Program-made: the position numbers and the translations under genes
Notes under the pieces: generated by a model
Databases searched by the model: none
What the model saw: the letters and a program-made list of their open reading frames with translations, nothing else
What the model was told of the DNA's origin: nothing
Part shown: positions 55,794 through 64,000 of the stretch, piece after piece
Position numbering within the stretch: position 1 is the first letter of the stretch
Layout of the letters: the number at the start of each line of letters is the position of its first letter
DNA from: Gordonia neofelifaecis NRRL B-59395
Lineage (GTDB): Bacteria > Actinomycetota > Actinomycetes > Mycobacteriales > Mycobacteriaceae
Direction: 5' to 3'
Assembly: GCF_000192435.1 (NCBI RefSeq)
Contig: NZ_AEUD01000016.1
Span: 25,046-89,045 of the forward strand
Length of the DNA: 64,000 nt

Positions 55794-55840
55794 CTTTCTT
55801 GATCTCCTTGGGAGGGGAACCGGCGGATCGGTTCGGTTGG

Positions 55841-57034
55841 TCAGGCGGTGAGGATGAGGCCGGAGGTGGGCACTCCGGTGCCCGCGGTGACGAGCACGCG
55901 CTCGGCGCCGTCGACCTGGTTGACGGAGGTGCCGCGCAGTTGGCGGACGCCCTCGGCGATGCCGTTCATGCCGTGGATGTACGCCTCGCCGAGCTGGCCG
56001 CCGTGCGTGTTGAGCGGCAGCGCGCCGCCGACCTCCAGGGCACCGGGCTGAGACACGAAGTCCTTCGCCTCGCCGCGCCCGCAGAAACCCAGCTCCTCCA
56101 GCTGGATGAGCGTGTACGGCGTGAAGTGGTCGTAGAGGACGGCCATGTCGATGTCCGACGGCGTGAGCCCGGACTGCGCGAACAGCTGCCTGCCGACCAG
56201 CCCCATCTCCTCCAGCGCGGGCAACTCGTCCCGGTAGTAGCTGGTCATGATGAACTGGTCGCTGCCGCTGCCCGACGCGGCGCCGGCGATGGTCACCGGC
56301 TTCTGCTTCAGATCCTTGGCACGTTCCGGCGACACGATGACGATCGCGACACCGCCGTCGGACTCCTGGCAGCAGTCCAGCAGGTGCAACGGCTCCGCGA
56401 TGTACCGCGACGCCTGATGATCCTCGAGGGTGATCGGCTTCCCGTAGAAGAAGGCGTTCGGATTCGTCGCCGCGTGCTTGCGGTCGACCACCGCGATGCG
56501 GCCGAAGTCCTCGCTCGTGGCGCCGTACTCGTGCATGTAGCGCTGCGCGACCATCGCGACGAACGCCGCGGGCGTCGACAGGCCGTGCGGGTACGAGAAC
56601 GCGTTGTCCGTACCCGAGGAGTTCTCCTGGTTCGCGACGGCCGCGTTGACCTGGCCGAAGCGATTGCCGGACCGCTCGTTGAACGCACGGTAGGCCACCA
56701 CCACGTCGCAGACGCCGGTCGCGACGGCCATCGCAGCCTGCTGCACGGTCGACGCGGCAGCGCCGCCGCCGTAGTGGATCCGCGAGAAGTACTTCAACTC
56801 GGGGATGCCGGTCGCGCGGGCGACGGCGATCTCCATGTTGGTGTCCATCGTGAACGTCACCAGGCCGTCGACGTCGGCGGCCGTCAGACCGGCGTCGTCG
56901 AGCGCCGCATTGACACACTCCGCGGCCAGTCTCAGTTCGCTGCGCCCCGAGTTCTTCGAGAAGTCCGTGGCGCCGATGCCTGCGATCGCGGCCTTGCCGG
57001 ACAGGGTGCGGTCTGTCGAATCAGCCACCGTCAC
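55841..57034 (-). CDS. ltp2: Steroid side-chain aldolase Ltp2
   Basis: A 397-residue thiolase-fold protein (SCP-x/lipid-transfer type): ATDFSKNSGRSE, FSRIHYGGGAAASTVQQAA, DHFTPYTLIQLEELGFC and the typical NTHGGQLGEAYIHGMNG. Ltp2 carries out the retro-aldol cleavage that removes propionyl-CoA from the hydrated C22 side chain, giving androstenedione; it needs the DUF35 domain of ChsH2. The GTG start at 57034 overlaps the chsH1 stop. Confidence 0.92.
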   Translation of the reverse strand: MTVADSTDRTLSGKAAIAGIGATDFSKNSGRSELRLAAECVNAALDDAGLTAADVDGLVTFTMDTNMEIAVARATGIPELKYFSRIHYGGGAAASTVQQAAMAVATGVCDVVVAYRAFNERSGNRFGQVNAAVANQENSSGTDNAFSYPHGLSTPAAFVAMVAQRYMHEYGATSEDFGRIAVVDRKHAATNPNAFFYGKPITLEDHQASRYIAEPLHLLDCCQESDGGVAIVIVSPERAKDLKQKPVTIAGAASGSGSDQFIMTSYYRDELPALEEMGLVGRQLFAQSGLTPSDIDMAVLYDHFTPYTLIQLEELGFCGRGEAKDFVSQPGALEVGGALPLNTHGGQLGEAYIHGMNGIAEGVRQLRGTSVNQVDGAERVLVTAGTGVPTSGLILTA

Positions 57035-57462
57035 ACCGCCTCACTCGTGAAGGTGACCGTCGAGATCACGTGCTTGCCCAGGGAATTGGTACCCGTCACC
57101 GCGACGGTCACCTCGGCGCCGGCGACGTCGGTCACCTCGCCGGTGAACGTCAGCGTGTCGTAGGCGTACCAGGGGACGCCGAGCTTCAGCTTGATGGCGC
57201 CGATCCGCGCACGCGGTCCGGCCCAGTCGGTGACGAAGCGCTCCACAAGCCCGGTGTCGGTCAGGATGTTGACGAAGATGTCCTTGGAGCCCTTCTGCTG
57301 GGCCAGGTCACGGTCGTGGTGCACATCCTGGAAGTCGCGAGTCGCCAGTGCGGTCGCCACCACGAAGGTCGGCGGCGCGTCGATCACCAACGGCGGCAAC
57401 GTCTGTCCGACCTGGACCGCCGATGTCGCGGTATCGCGGTCGGAGATGATCTGCTCGGTCAC
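57031..57462 (-). CDS. chsH1: MaoC-like hydratase subunit ChsH1
   Basis: A 143-residue single hot-dog protein: TRDFQDVHHDRDLAQQKGSKDIFVNILTDTG is the hydratase-type active-site segment. With ChsH2 it forms the alpha2beta2 enoyl-CoA hydratase acting on 3-oxo-4,17-pregnadiene-20-carboxyl-CoA. GTG at 57462 has GGAGGC upstream and overlaps the chsH2 stop. Confidence 0.92.
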   Translation of the reverse strand: MTEQIISDRDTATSAVQVGQTLPPLVIDAPPTFVVATALATRDFQDVHHDRDLAQQKGSKDIFVNILTDTGLVERFVTDWAGPRARIGAIKLKLGVPWYAYDTLTFTGEVTDVAGAEVTVAVTGTNSLGKHVISTVTFTSEAV

Positions 57463-58487
57463 TGCTGTGCCTCCTTCGCACGCCAGGCGTACAGCGACCA
57501 CGGCGCACCACCGGTGTCGTCGTCTCCGGGGAAGTCGAGGAACTCCACCTCCACCGGCATTCCGATGGTCACCGACTCCGGGTCCACGCCGCGCAGCTGG
57601 CCGAGCATCCGCACGCCCTCGTCGAGTTCGACGAGAGCGACGACGAACGGCAGCTCACGACCCGGCACGCGCGGCGCATGGTGCACCACGTAGCTGTAGA
57701 CGGTGCCGGAGCCCGCGGCGACCACGTAGTCGGTCCCCGCGAACTCGCCGTCGTCTCCACGCTCGGTCCAGGTGGCCGGGATCGGCGGATGCCGGAGCGA
57801 ACCGTCCTGCACCTGCTGAATCCGCAGCTCATGCGCGGCCACGCCGTCCCAGAAGAAGGCGGTGTCGCGCGAGGACGACGGCCGGATGAGCCGGGTCGGG
57901 TCGAGTCCCTCGAACTGCTCGGCCGGAGCGTCGTCGGCGCCGCGAGCGTCCTTGGCGGCCGGACGGAACTTCAGGATCCGGAAGTCCATCTCGGCGACCG
58001 TCTCGTCGCCGACGTTCCAGGTGTTGCGCGTCGTGAAGAACCAGCCCTCGCCGAGCGCGGTCTGCTTCGGCCCGACCACCTGTGTCAGCTCGGAAGAGAT
58101 AGTCACCTCTTCACCCGGACGGGTGTAGCGGTGATAGACCGTGTCGCAGTTGGTCGCGACCACCGAGGTGTAGCCGGCCTGGTCGAACAGCTCGGTCGCC
58201 AGACCCAGCGGGTCGTCGTCGGTGCGGACCCCGTGCAGGCCCCGCATGGTCCAGACCTGTGCCATCGCCGGCGGCGCGACCACACCGGGGTGGCCTGCCG
58301 CGCGGGCGGCGTCGTCGTCCACATAGATCGGGTTGTCGTCGCCCATCGCCTCCAGCCAGTTGTTGATCATCGGCTGGTTGATGGGATCGCGCCCGGCCCG
58401 GGGCGCACTCGCGCCGCGCGCGGCGATCTCGTCGGCGGCGGCGCGGATCTGCTCCGGCGCCGACTGCTCGGTGACGGTGACTGTCAT
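57459..58487 (-). CDS. chsH2: Hydratase/DUF35 subunit ChsH2
   Basis: A 342-residue two-domain protein. Residues ~30-185 form a MaoC-like domain (NNWLEAMGDDNPIYVDDDAA, HRYTRPGEEVTISSEL). Residues ~200-342 form a DUF35 OB-fold (FFWDGVAAHELRIQQV and LRHPPIPATW). The usual DUF35 zinc-ribbon cysteines are absent: the region after LRIQQ has none. In related systems the DUF35 part binds and activates Ltp2, so hydration and cleavage are linked. Confidence 0.92.
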   Translation of the reverse strand: MTVTVTEQSAPEQIRAAADEIAARGASAPRAGRDPINQPMINNWLEAMGDDNPIYVDDDAARAAGHPGVVAPPAMAQVWTMRGLHGVRTDDDPLGLATELFDQAGYTSVVATNCDTVYHRYTRPGEEVTISSELTQVVGPKQTALGEGWFFTTRNTWNVGDETVAEMDFRILKFRPAAKDARGADDAPAEQFEGLDPTRLIRPSSSRDTAFFWDGVAAHELRIQQVQDGSLRHPPIPATWTERGDDGEFAGTDYVVAAGSGTVYSYVVHHAPRVPGRELPFVVALVELDEGVRMLGQLRGVDPESVTIGMPVEVEFLDFPGDDDTGGAPWSLYAWRAKEAQQ

Positions 58488-58496
58488 CGCGCTCCT

Positions 58497-59663
58497 CTAT
58501 CGCTTCATCCGGGGCAGGCCCAGGCCCGCCGTGCCGATCATGTCGCGCATGACCTCATTGACGCCGCCGCCGAACGTGATGACCACGTTGCGCTTGGCCT
58601 GGATGTCGAGCCACTCGACGAATTCGGCGGTCACCGGCTCGGTGAAGTCGCCGTAGTGTCCGACGACGTCGTCGATCAGTCGGTAGATCACCTGCAGTCG
58701 CTCGGTGGAGAAGACCTTGGTGGCTGCCGCGTCCGCCATCGAGATCTCACCGTTCGACGCGACCTGCCAGTTCAGCAACTCGTTGAGCCGCTCGTACGCA
58801 CCGATCTGTGCGAGCAGGCGGCGGACCCGCTGCTGCCCGATCACCGGCGCCCCGTCGAACTGCGCGGTCTCCGCCCACCGGCGAACGCGGTCCTCGAGTC
58901 CGCCGATGCGGCCCGACGGTCCGAGCATGACCCGCTCGTGGTTCAGCTGCGTGGTGATCAGCTTCCAGCCGTCGCCCTCTTCACCGACTCGCATGCTCGC
59001 GGGAACGCGGACGTCGTTGTAGTAGGTCGCATTGACGTGATGCGCACCGTCCGCGGTGATGATCGGCGTCCAGCTGAAACCCGGATCCTTGGTGTCGACG
59101 ATCAGGATCGAGATGCCCTTGTGTTTCGGAGCGTCCGGATCGGTACGGCAGGCCAGCCAGATGTAGTCGGCGTCGTGACCGCCGGTGGTGAAGATCTTCT
59201 GGCCGTTGACGATGTAGTCGCCGGTGGCCGGATCGACGACCGCCCGTGTGGTCAGCGAGGCGAGGTCGGTACCCGCGTCGGGCTCGGTGTACCCGATGGC
59301 GAAGTGAACGGTGCCCGCGAGGATCTTCGGAAGGAAGAAGTCCTTCTGCTCCTGCGTGCCGTACCGCTGCAACGTCGGGCCGACGGTCTGCAGCGTCACC
59401 GAAGGCAGCGGCACGTCGGCCCGCACTGCCTCGTTGGTGAAGATCTGCTGTTCGATCTCGCCGAACCCCTTGCCGCCGAACTCCTTCGGCCAGCCGACGC
59501 CGAGCCGGCCGTCGGCGCCCATGCGGGCGATCACGTTGCGGTAGGTCGGCCCGTGACGCTCGGTGCGCATGGTGATCTCTTCGTCCCGGCTGATCAGCCC
59601 GGTGAAGTAACTGCGCAGTTCATCGCGCAGCGCGATCTGCTCTTCGGTGAAGGCTACGAACAT
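58497..59663 (-). CDS. fadE29: Acyl-CoA dehydrogenase FadE29 (ChsE2)
   Basis: A 388-residue acyl-CoA dehydrogenase: IGYTEPDAGTDLASLTTRAV, IVNGQKIFTTGGHDADYIW, and the C-terminal ITFGGGVNEVMRDMIGTAGLGLPR. It pairs with FadE28 as an alpha2beta2 enzyme that desaturates 3-oxo-4-pregnene-20-carboxyl-CoA. It overlaps the fadE28 end by 10 bp. Confidence 0.92.
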   Translation of the reverse strand: MFVAFTEEQIALRDELRSYFTGLISRDEEITMRTERHGPTYRNVIARMGADGRLGVGWPKEFGGKGFGEIEQQIFTNEAVRADVPLPSVTLQTVGPTLQRYGTQEQKDFFLPKILAGTVHFAIGYTEPDAGTDLASLTTRAVVDPATGDYIVNGQKIFTTGGHDADYIWLACRTDPDAPKHKGISILIVDTKDPGFSWTPIITADGAHHVNATYYNDVRVPASMRVGEEGDGWKLITTQLNHERVMLGPSGRIGGLEDRVRRWAETAQFDGAPVIGQQRVRRLLAQIGAYERLNELLNWQVASNGEISMADAAATKVFSTERLQVIYRLIDDVVGHYGDFTEPVTAEFVEWLDIQAKRNVVITFGGGVNEVMRDMIGTAGLGLPRMKR

Positions 59664-60745
59664 GCGAGGGCCTCCTGTCCGGCCGGGACGGTCTCGTCGG
59701 CCAGCACGTCGAGGGTGGCGTGAGCGCCGCCCGCGAGTCGCGCGACGTCCTTGACCAGTGAGAAGTAGCGGTGCAGCGGGTAGGTCACGTCGACGCCGAC
59801 GCCACCGTGCAGATGCGTCATGGTGCGCAGCGTGGCGGGCAGCTCGGCGGACACCCAGTACATGGCGGTCGCCAGGTCCGCCTCGGCGTCCAAGCCACTC
59901 GCGAGGTTCCACGCGGCCGCCGTGGCGACCAGGTTCATGGTCCGCGAGACCACGTAGACGTCGGCGAGCTGCTGGCCGACGGCCTGGAACGCGGCGATCG
60001 GCTTGCCGAACTGATGACGTGTGGAGACGTGCTCGGCGGTGCGCTTGATCGCACCGGCCACCAGCCCGTCGGCGAACGCCGCGAGCAGTGCACGGTAGGC
60101 GTCGACGGCGGCGCGCGGATCGTCGGAGAGGATGTCCGAGGCCGACACGGTGACGCCGTCGAAGACGACCGTGTACTCGCCCCACCCCGACGAACTGGGG
60201 GTGCGAGTGACGGTGACACCGGGTGCGTCCGGGGCGACGATCGCGACACCCGCGTCGGCGACCACCACGAGGCCCGCGGCGCCGTCGGCGGCCAGCACAC
60301 CGGTCTTGACGCCGTCGAGGCGCGCACCGTTCGCGGCCGGTGTCAGGGTGACGGCGAGCGTCTCGCCCAGCGCGCGATGCGGTTCGCCGATCGCGACGGC
60401 ATGCCAGCCGCCTTCGGCGATGCCGCGCCCGTGCACGACCGCGGCGGGCGCCTGAGCCAGCAGCAGACCCGACACCAGCGTCCCGATCAGCGGCGCGACG
60501 ACAGCATCGTGCCCGGCGCGCGTCACGAGCGGCACCAGCGCATCGATCGGCAGCGAATCGCCGCCGAGCGACTCCGGCAGCGGCAGCACCGTGACACCGG
60601 CCCCGGCCATCGCCTTCCAAGCGGCGTGGTCGAAACCGCCGTCATCGAGCGTGAACTTGCTCTCCCAGTCCGGCTGCAGTCGTCGCATCACCTCGTCGGC
60701 GACGTCCCCGACCGCAGCAGCGGTGGGTTCCAGGCTGAAATCCAC
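59654..60745 (-). CDS. fadE28: Acyl-CoA dehydrogenase FadE28 (ChsE1)
   Basis: A 363-residue shorter acyl-CoA dehydrogenase partner: TRHQFGKPIAAFQAVGQQLADVYV and HLHGGVGVDVTYPLHRYFSL. The GTG at 60745 is preferred because AGGAGG lies six bases upstream; an ATG at 60763 would place the start before that site. It heads the fadE28-fadE29-chsH2-chsH1-ltp2-fadD operon and has a KstR box 22 bp upstream. Confidence 0.9.
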   Translation of the reverse strand: MDFSLEPTAAAVGDVADEVMRRLQPDWESKFTLDDGGFDHAAWKAMAGAGVTVLPLPESLGGDSLPIDALVPLVTRAGHDAVVAPLIGTLVSGLLLAQAPAAVVHGRGIAEGGWHAVAIGEPHRALGETLAVTLTPAANGARLDGVKTGVLAADGAAGLVVVADAGVAIVAPDAPGVTVTRTPSSSGWGEYTVVFDGVTVSASDILSDDPRAAVDAYRALLAAFADGLVAGAIKRTAEHVSTRHQFGKPIAAFQAVGQQLADVYVVSRTMNLVATAAAWNLASGLDAEADLATAMYWVSAELPATLRTMTHLHGGVGVDVTYPLHRYFSLVKDVARLAGGAHATLDVLADETVPAGQEALACS

Positions 60746-60766
60746 CCGGTTCCTCCTCAGCATTAT

Positions 60767-60780
60767 TAGAACTTGTTCTA
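60767..60780 (-). promoter_or_regulatory. KstR box of the fadE28 operon
   Basis: TAGAACTTGTTCTA matches TNNAACNNGTTNNA at every fixed position and is palindromic apart from its centre. It lies between the fadE34 stop and fadE28, giving the side-chain operon its own control. Confidence 0.92.
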
Positions 60781-60860
60781 GTTTAACAGACCACCAGAGA
60801 CCGGCGTCACATCGCGCCGATGTCCTGGGATTTTCTATTCATTCTTGGCACAGATCCCGA

Positions 60861-63032
60861 TCATCCGCGGGGCAAACCTAGAATTCGTTCAGCCGCAGCG
60901 TTCTTCAGGATCTGCGTGGTGCCGCCGGCGATCGACAGGCAACGATTCAGCAGCAGCAGACCCGTCGCCGAACTCGCCCCGAGTCCGTCACAGCCGAGCA
61001 GGTCCGTCGCGAACTCCGGGACCGACTGCCGGTGCACCACGCCGATCAGCTTGCGCACGCTCGAGGTCGCCCCCGGGTCCGTGCCGCTGAGTCGCTGGGC
61101 CACCGACCGGGCATCGAGCACCCGCCCGATGTGGGCGTCGGCGATGATCCGCCCGAGTTGCAGCGTCTGCGCCTGGCTCAGCTCCGCGGCCGCCGCGTCG
61201 AGCTGATGAAGCAGGGCGTCGACCTCCTTGCCGAGACCCGATCCGCCCATGGCGACGCGCTCGTTCGCGAGCGTCGTGCGCGCCAGCCGCCAGCCGTTGT
61301 CGACGTCGCCGACGACCATCTCGTCCGGCACGAAGACGTTGTCGAGAAAGACCTCGTTGAACATCGCCCGGCCGGTCAGCTCGCGCAGCGGGCGGATGTC
61401 GATGCCTGCCGCGGCCATATCGACCAGGAAGTAGGTGATGCCCTTGTGCTTCGGCACGTCGGGGTTGGTCCGCGCCAGGCAGACAGCCCACTGCGACATG
61501 TGCGCCTCGGAGGTCCAGATCTTCTGACCGGTCAGCAGCCACCCACCGTCGGTGCGGACCGCCCGGGTGCGCAGCGACGCGAGATCGCTGCCCGCCTCCG
61601 GCTCGCTGAACAGCTGGCACCAGCGGATATCGCCCGCGAGCGTCGGCGCGACGAACTTCTCGCGCTGCAGGTCGGTGCCGTGTTCGAGAATCGTCGGCAG
61701 CGCCCAGCCGGCGATCACCAGGTCGGGCCGGACCACGCCCACGCGGTCCAGCTCGGCGTCGATCAGCAGCTGCACGGCCGGATCGGCGGCGAGTCCGTAC
61801 GGCTCCGGCCAGTGCGGCGCCAGGAATCCGGTGCGCGCGAGCTCCGCCCGCTGCTGCTCCGGAGCGGCCGCCGCGATGGCGTCGGCGGTCGCGGCGATCT
61901 CCGGACGACGACTCTCCGCCTCGAGCAGGTCGAGCGAGAACTCGCGCCGACCGCCCGAGCGCCCGAGCTCGGCCAGCGCAGCCCGCTGCGGTTCCCCCGC
62001 GGCGAGCTGCATGCGGGCGGCCAGCGCCGACCGCAAGTACAGATGCGCGTCGTGCTCGAAGGTGAATCCGATGCCGCCGAGCACCTGGATGGCGTCCTTC
62101 GCGTTCTCCGGAGCGAGGTCCGCGGTGAGCACCGCGCCGGCGAGCCTGCTCAGTTCCACCTGAGCCCGGCCCGCACCGCTCTCCTCCGCTCGGAGGTCGT
62201 CGAGCGCACGTGCGAGATCCCACGCTGCGGCGCCGAGTTGCTCGCTGCGGCACAGCATGTCGGCGCAGATCTGCTTGATCGCCTGGAACGAACCGATCGG
62301 CGCACCGAACTGGGTGCGCACCTTCGCGTAGTCCACCGCGACGTCGAGCACGTGGGCGGCGACGCCCGCCTGGTACGCCACCACACCCGCGTGGAGCAGT
62401 GCCACGAACAGCTCGCCGTCGCGCAGCGGCACCGTCGTCGACTCCGACAACCCGCTGATCGAGACGCGGGCCGGGATCGCGGTGCCGTCGAGCGGACCGT
62501 CGACCGCCTCGGCGGTGACCGACACCGACGCCGCATCCACCACCCGCCAGCCGACCGGGCCGCCGTCGAAGCCGAGCGGCACGGCGATCAGCGCATCGGC
62601 GACGAACGCGGGCACCAGACCGAGGTCGACGGCACCGGAGCGCACGTCGAACCCGGCGGACTCGGCGACCGCGGTCGCGGGCACGACCACCGGACGGATC
62701 CCCGCCATCACCTCGTCGGCGAGCGCTTGCCCCTCGGTGGCCAGCACATATGCCGCGGCCATCGTGGGCGCCAGCGGCCCGGGAACCAGCTCAGCACCGC
62801 ATGCGGAGAACATCACCGCGACGTCCTCCGCGGTGCCGTCCGCACCGCCCGCCCCCTCGGGGACGCCCGCGGCGAACAGCCCGAGATCCGCGATCTGCGT
62901 CCACAGTCCGCGCCACGATTCGCCCGACCGATCGAGGTCGTCGCGAACCGCCGAACGAACCTCCCGCGCCTGCGCCCACGCGGCGATACTGTCACTTACG
63001 ACCCTTTGGTCCGCTGACGTGGCGATTGTCAC
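60861..63032 (-). CDS. fadE34: Fused acyl-CoA dehydrogenase FadE34 (ChsE3)
   Basis: A 723-residue protein made of two acyl-CoA dehydrogenase halves. The first half ends with YAKVRTQFGAPIGSFQAIKQ and QVLGGIGFTFEHDAHLYL; the second has FSEPEAGSDLASLRTRAV and GGTTQILKNAAAERILGLPRG. The fusion replaces an alpha/beta pair and is typical of FadE34, which desaturates a C24 steroid-acyl-CoA. The GTG at 63032 is chosen because GGAGGAG lies seven bases upstream and longer frames would run into the KstR box. Divergent from kstR as at Rv3573c/Rv3574. Confidence 0.93.
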   Translation of the reverse strand: MTIATSADQRVVSDSIAAWAQAREVRSAVRDDLDRSGESWRGLWTQIADLGLFAAGVPEGAGGADGTAEDVAVMFSACGAELVPGPLAPTMAAAYVLATEGQALADEVMAGIRPVVVPATAVAESAGFDVRSGAVDLGLVPAFVADALIAVPLGFDGGPVGWRVVDAASVSVTAEAVDGPLDGTAIPARVSISGLSESTTVPLRDGELFVALLHAGVVAYQAGVAAHVLDVAVDYAKVRTQFGAPIGSFQAIKQICADMLCRSEQLGAAAWDLARALDDLRAEESGAGRAQVELSRLAGAVLTADLAPENAKDAIQVLGGIGFTFEHDAHLYLRSALAARMQLAAGEPQRAALAELGRSGGRREFSLDLLEAESRRPEIAATADAIAAAAPEQQRAELARTGFLAPHWPEPYGLAADPAVQLLIDAELDRVGVVRPDLVIAGWALPTILEHGTDLQREKFVAPTLAGDIRWCQLFSEPEAGSDLASLRTRAVRTDGGWLLTGQKIWTSEAHMSQWAVCLARTNPDVPKHKGITYFLVDMAAAGIDIRPLRELTGRAMFNEVFLDNVFVPDEMVVGDVDNGWRLARTTLANERVAMGGSGLGKEVDALLHQLDAAAAELSQAQTLQLGRIIADAHIGRVLDARSVAQRLSGTDPGATSSVRKLIGVVHRQSVPEFATDLLGCDGLGASSATGLLLLNRCLSIAGGTTQILKNAAAERILGLPRG

Positions 63033-63066
63033 CGAGAACTCCTCCGCGATTTTGTTGGTACCGGCA

Positions 63067-63084
63067 ATTAGAACCTGTTCTAAT
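63067..63084. promoter_or_regulatory. KstR box between fadE34 and kstR
   Basis: ATTAGAAC-CT-GTTCTAAT is a perfect 8-bp-arm dyad containing the full TNNAACNNGTTNNA consensus (63069-63082). It is 34 bp from the fadE34 start and 80 bp from the kstR start, allowing autorepression of kstR. Confidence 0.93.
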
Positions 63085-63164
63085 ATCCTTTGGGTGTACA
63101 CCATCGGAGGGCGGCTGCCAACTGGCGGCCGGTGGACGTGACGCAACTTCAGGAGACGAAACGT

Positions 63165-63827
63165 ATGGCACGCGCGGGAACGACGAAGACCGAGACCGAC
63201 GTGCCCGCACCGCCGCCCGCGCCCGCTCAGCTGTCCGGCGCCGAGGTCGGATCGGCGGCACAGCGCGAACGCCGTCGCCGCATCCTCGACGCGACCCTCG
63301 CACTCGCCTCGAAGGGCGGATACGACGCCGTCCAGATGCGGGCCGTCGCCGATAAGGCCGACGTCGCCGTCGGCACCCTCTACCGCTACTTCCCGTCGAA
63401 GGTGCACCTGCTCGTGACGGCCCTTGCGCGCGAACTCGAGAAGGTCGAGTCGCGAGCCGACCGCAACGTGCTCCTGGGCGACACGGCCGTGGAGCGCCTG
63501 CGGTTCGTGCTCGACATGATCACCCTCGCCATGCAGAAGGATCCGTTGCTGACCGAGGCGATGACCCGCGCGTTCATGTTCGCCGACGCGTCGGCGACCA
63601 GTGAGGTCAATCGCGTCGCCACGATCATCGACCGACTGTTGGCCGGCGCGATGATCGACGACTCCGACCCGAAGGCCGAGCCGTCAGCACAGGACCTCGC
63701 GATCGCCCGCGTCATCTCGGACGTGTGGATGTCGAATCTGGTGCAGTGGCTCACTCGGCGCGCATCGGCGACTGATGTCACCAACCGGATGGAGCTCACG
63801 GTCAAGCTGCTGCTCGACCGCGACTGA
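63165..63827 (+). CDS. kstR: TetR-family repressor KstR
   Basis: A 220-residue TetR regulator. The HTH (ILDATLALASKGGYDAVQMR, AVADKADVAVGTLYRYFPSK) and the segment LLTEAMTRAFMFADASATSEVN are nearly the same as in mycobacterial KstR; ISDVWMSNLVQWLTRRASATDV is also shared. KstR represses the steroid side-chain and upper-ring genes and is released by 3-oxo-cholestenoyl-CoA-type ligands. The N-terminus is about 20 residues longer than in M. tuberculosis. AGGAGA precedes the ATG. Confidence 0.95.
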   Translation: MARAGTTKTETDVPAPPPAPAQLSGAEVGSAAQRERRRRILDATLALASKGGYDAVQMRAVADKADVAVGTLYRYFPSKVHLLVTALARELEKVESRADRNVLLGDTAVERLRFVLDMITLAMQKDPLLTEAMTRAFMFADASATSEVNRVATIIDRLLAGAMIDDSDPKAEPSAQDLAIARVISDVWMSNLVQWLTRRASATDVTNRMELTVKLLLDRD

Positions 63828-63901
63828 ACCGCCGGCACCGAGGGCCCGCGTTCCACTGATCGGGAATCGCCCTCCCCCGATACGATTCAGGTCACAATCG
63901 G

Positions 63902-64000
63902 GTCGTCTGGGTCGACCTCCCAGTGCCGCCCGACAGCCGGCCGACCCGCCGCCGGCAAGGGCGACTCCATCGCCTGCCCCTTCCACGACTGGCGCTGGGG
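63902..64000 (+). pseudogene. Decayed 5' part of a KshA-type Rieske oxygenase (runs off right edge)
   Basis: From 63924 a frame reads CRPTAGRPAAGKGDSIACPF then HDWRWG, closely following the Rieske region of KshA (CRHMGGDL...KGDxIACPFHDWRWG). The first-half His of the CxH pair is Pro here, two residues are missing, and the preceding RVVWVDLP lies in another frame with the intervening strand deleted. No start codon or ribosome binding site is visible. It looks like a gene remnant; what follows is outside the window. Confidence 0.45.

Noticed and set aside
60746-60763. ATG start for fadE28 at 60763
   Set aside because: The AGGAGG ribosome binding site lies downstream of it; the GTG at 60745 has correct spacing.
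61032-63017. A 661-codon + strand frame over fadE34
   Set aside because: Antisense shadow of fadE34, which has strong family motifs over its whole length.

Overview
The window is high-GC DNA in which nearly every gene uses G/C at third codon positions, with frequent GTGA/ATGA/TGATG stop-start overlaps. It carries a KstR-regulated steroid (cholesterol/phytosterol) degradation locus whose gene orders match those known from Mycobacterium and Rhodococcus. This points to a mycolic-acid actinobacterium (Mycobacteriales), most likely Gordonia or a close relative; the genus is an inference.

Region 1 (1-15 kb) is mostly general metabolism: an integral-membrane alpha/beta hydrolase behind purL, an EccA-type AAA+ ATPase, a metallo-beta-lactamase-fold hydrolase, the sulfate-activation pair cysD-cysNC divergent from an IclR-family regulator with a perfect palindrome between them, a compact DUF2249-cupin/ferredoxin/three-cysteine HTH/membrane-protein cassette, and a Fic protein with a strong dyad upstream. 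Region 2 (15-19.3 kb) is an operon headed by a perfect KstR2-type box: an atypical crotonase followed by fadE31-fadE32-fadE33, the acyl-CoA dehydrogenase set linked to degradation of the last two steroid rings. A Nramp transporter and an alpha/beta hydrolase separate it from the next steroid block.

Region 3 (21.8-38.9 kb) is the core steroid-ring block. One minus-strand operon runs hsaA-hsaC-hsaB-DUF1214-SDR-sulfotransferase; hsaD is absent from its usual place between hsaA and hsaC, and a repeat-filled gap lies there instead. It is divergent from kshA across three KstR boxes. kstD-chsH3 and a second flavoprotein diverge across two more KstR boxes. Between them lie unrelated genes, including an LytR-CpsA-Psr gene that is frame-disrupted. 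Region 4 (39-54 kb) is accessory: MFS and amino-acid transporters, an SDR, an OhrR-like MarR regulator, a flavin monooxygenase plus beta-lactamase-fold esterase divergent from a TetR regulator, an M20 dipeptidase, an ABC-F ATPase and a DUF222/HNH protein.

Region 5 (54-64 kb) is the side-chain block: fadE28-fadE29-chsH2-chsH1-ltp2-fadD (an igr-type operon without cyp125) under its own KstR box, then fadE34 divergent from kstR with an 18-bp palindromic KstR box between them. The last ~100 bases look like a decayed piece of a second KshA-type Rieske oxygenase running off the end. Taken together, side-chain removal (FadD, FadE34, FadE28/29, ChsH1/H2, Ltp2, ChsH3), ring opening (KstD, KshA, HsaA/B/C) and lower-ring degradation (FadE31-33) are encoded here under KstR and KstR2 control. 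HsaD, KshB, Cyp125 and the Ipd enzymes must be encoded elsewhere if the pathway is complete.
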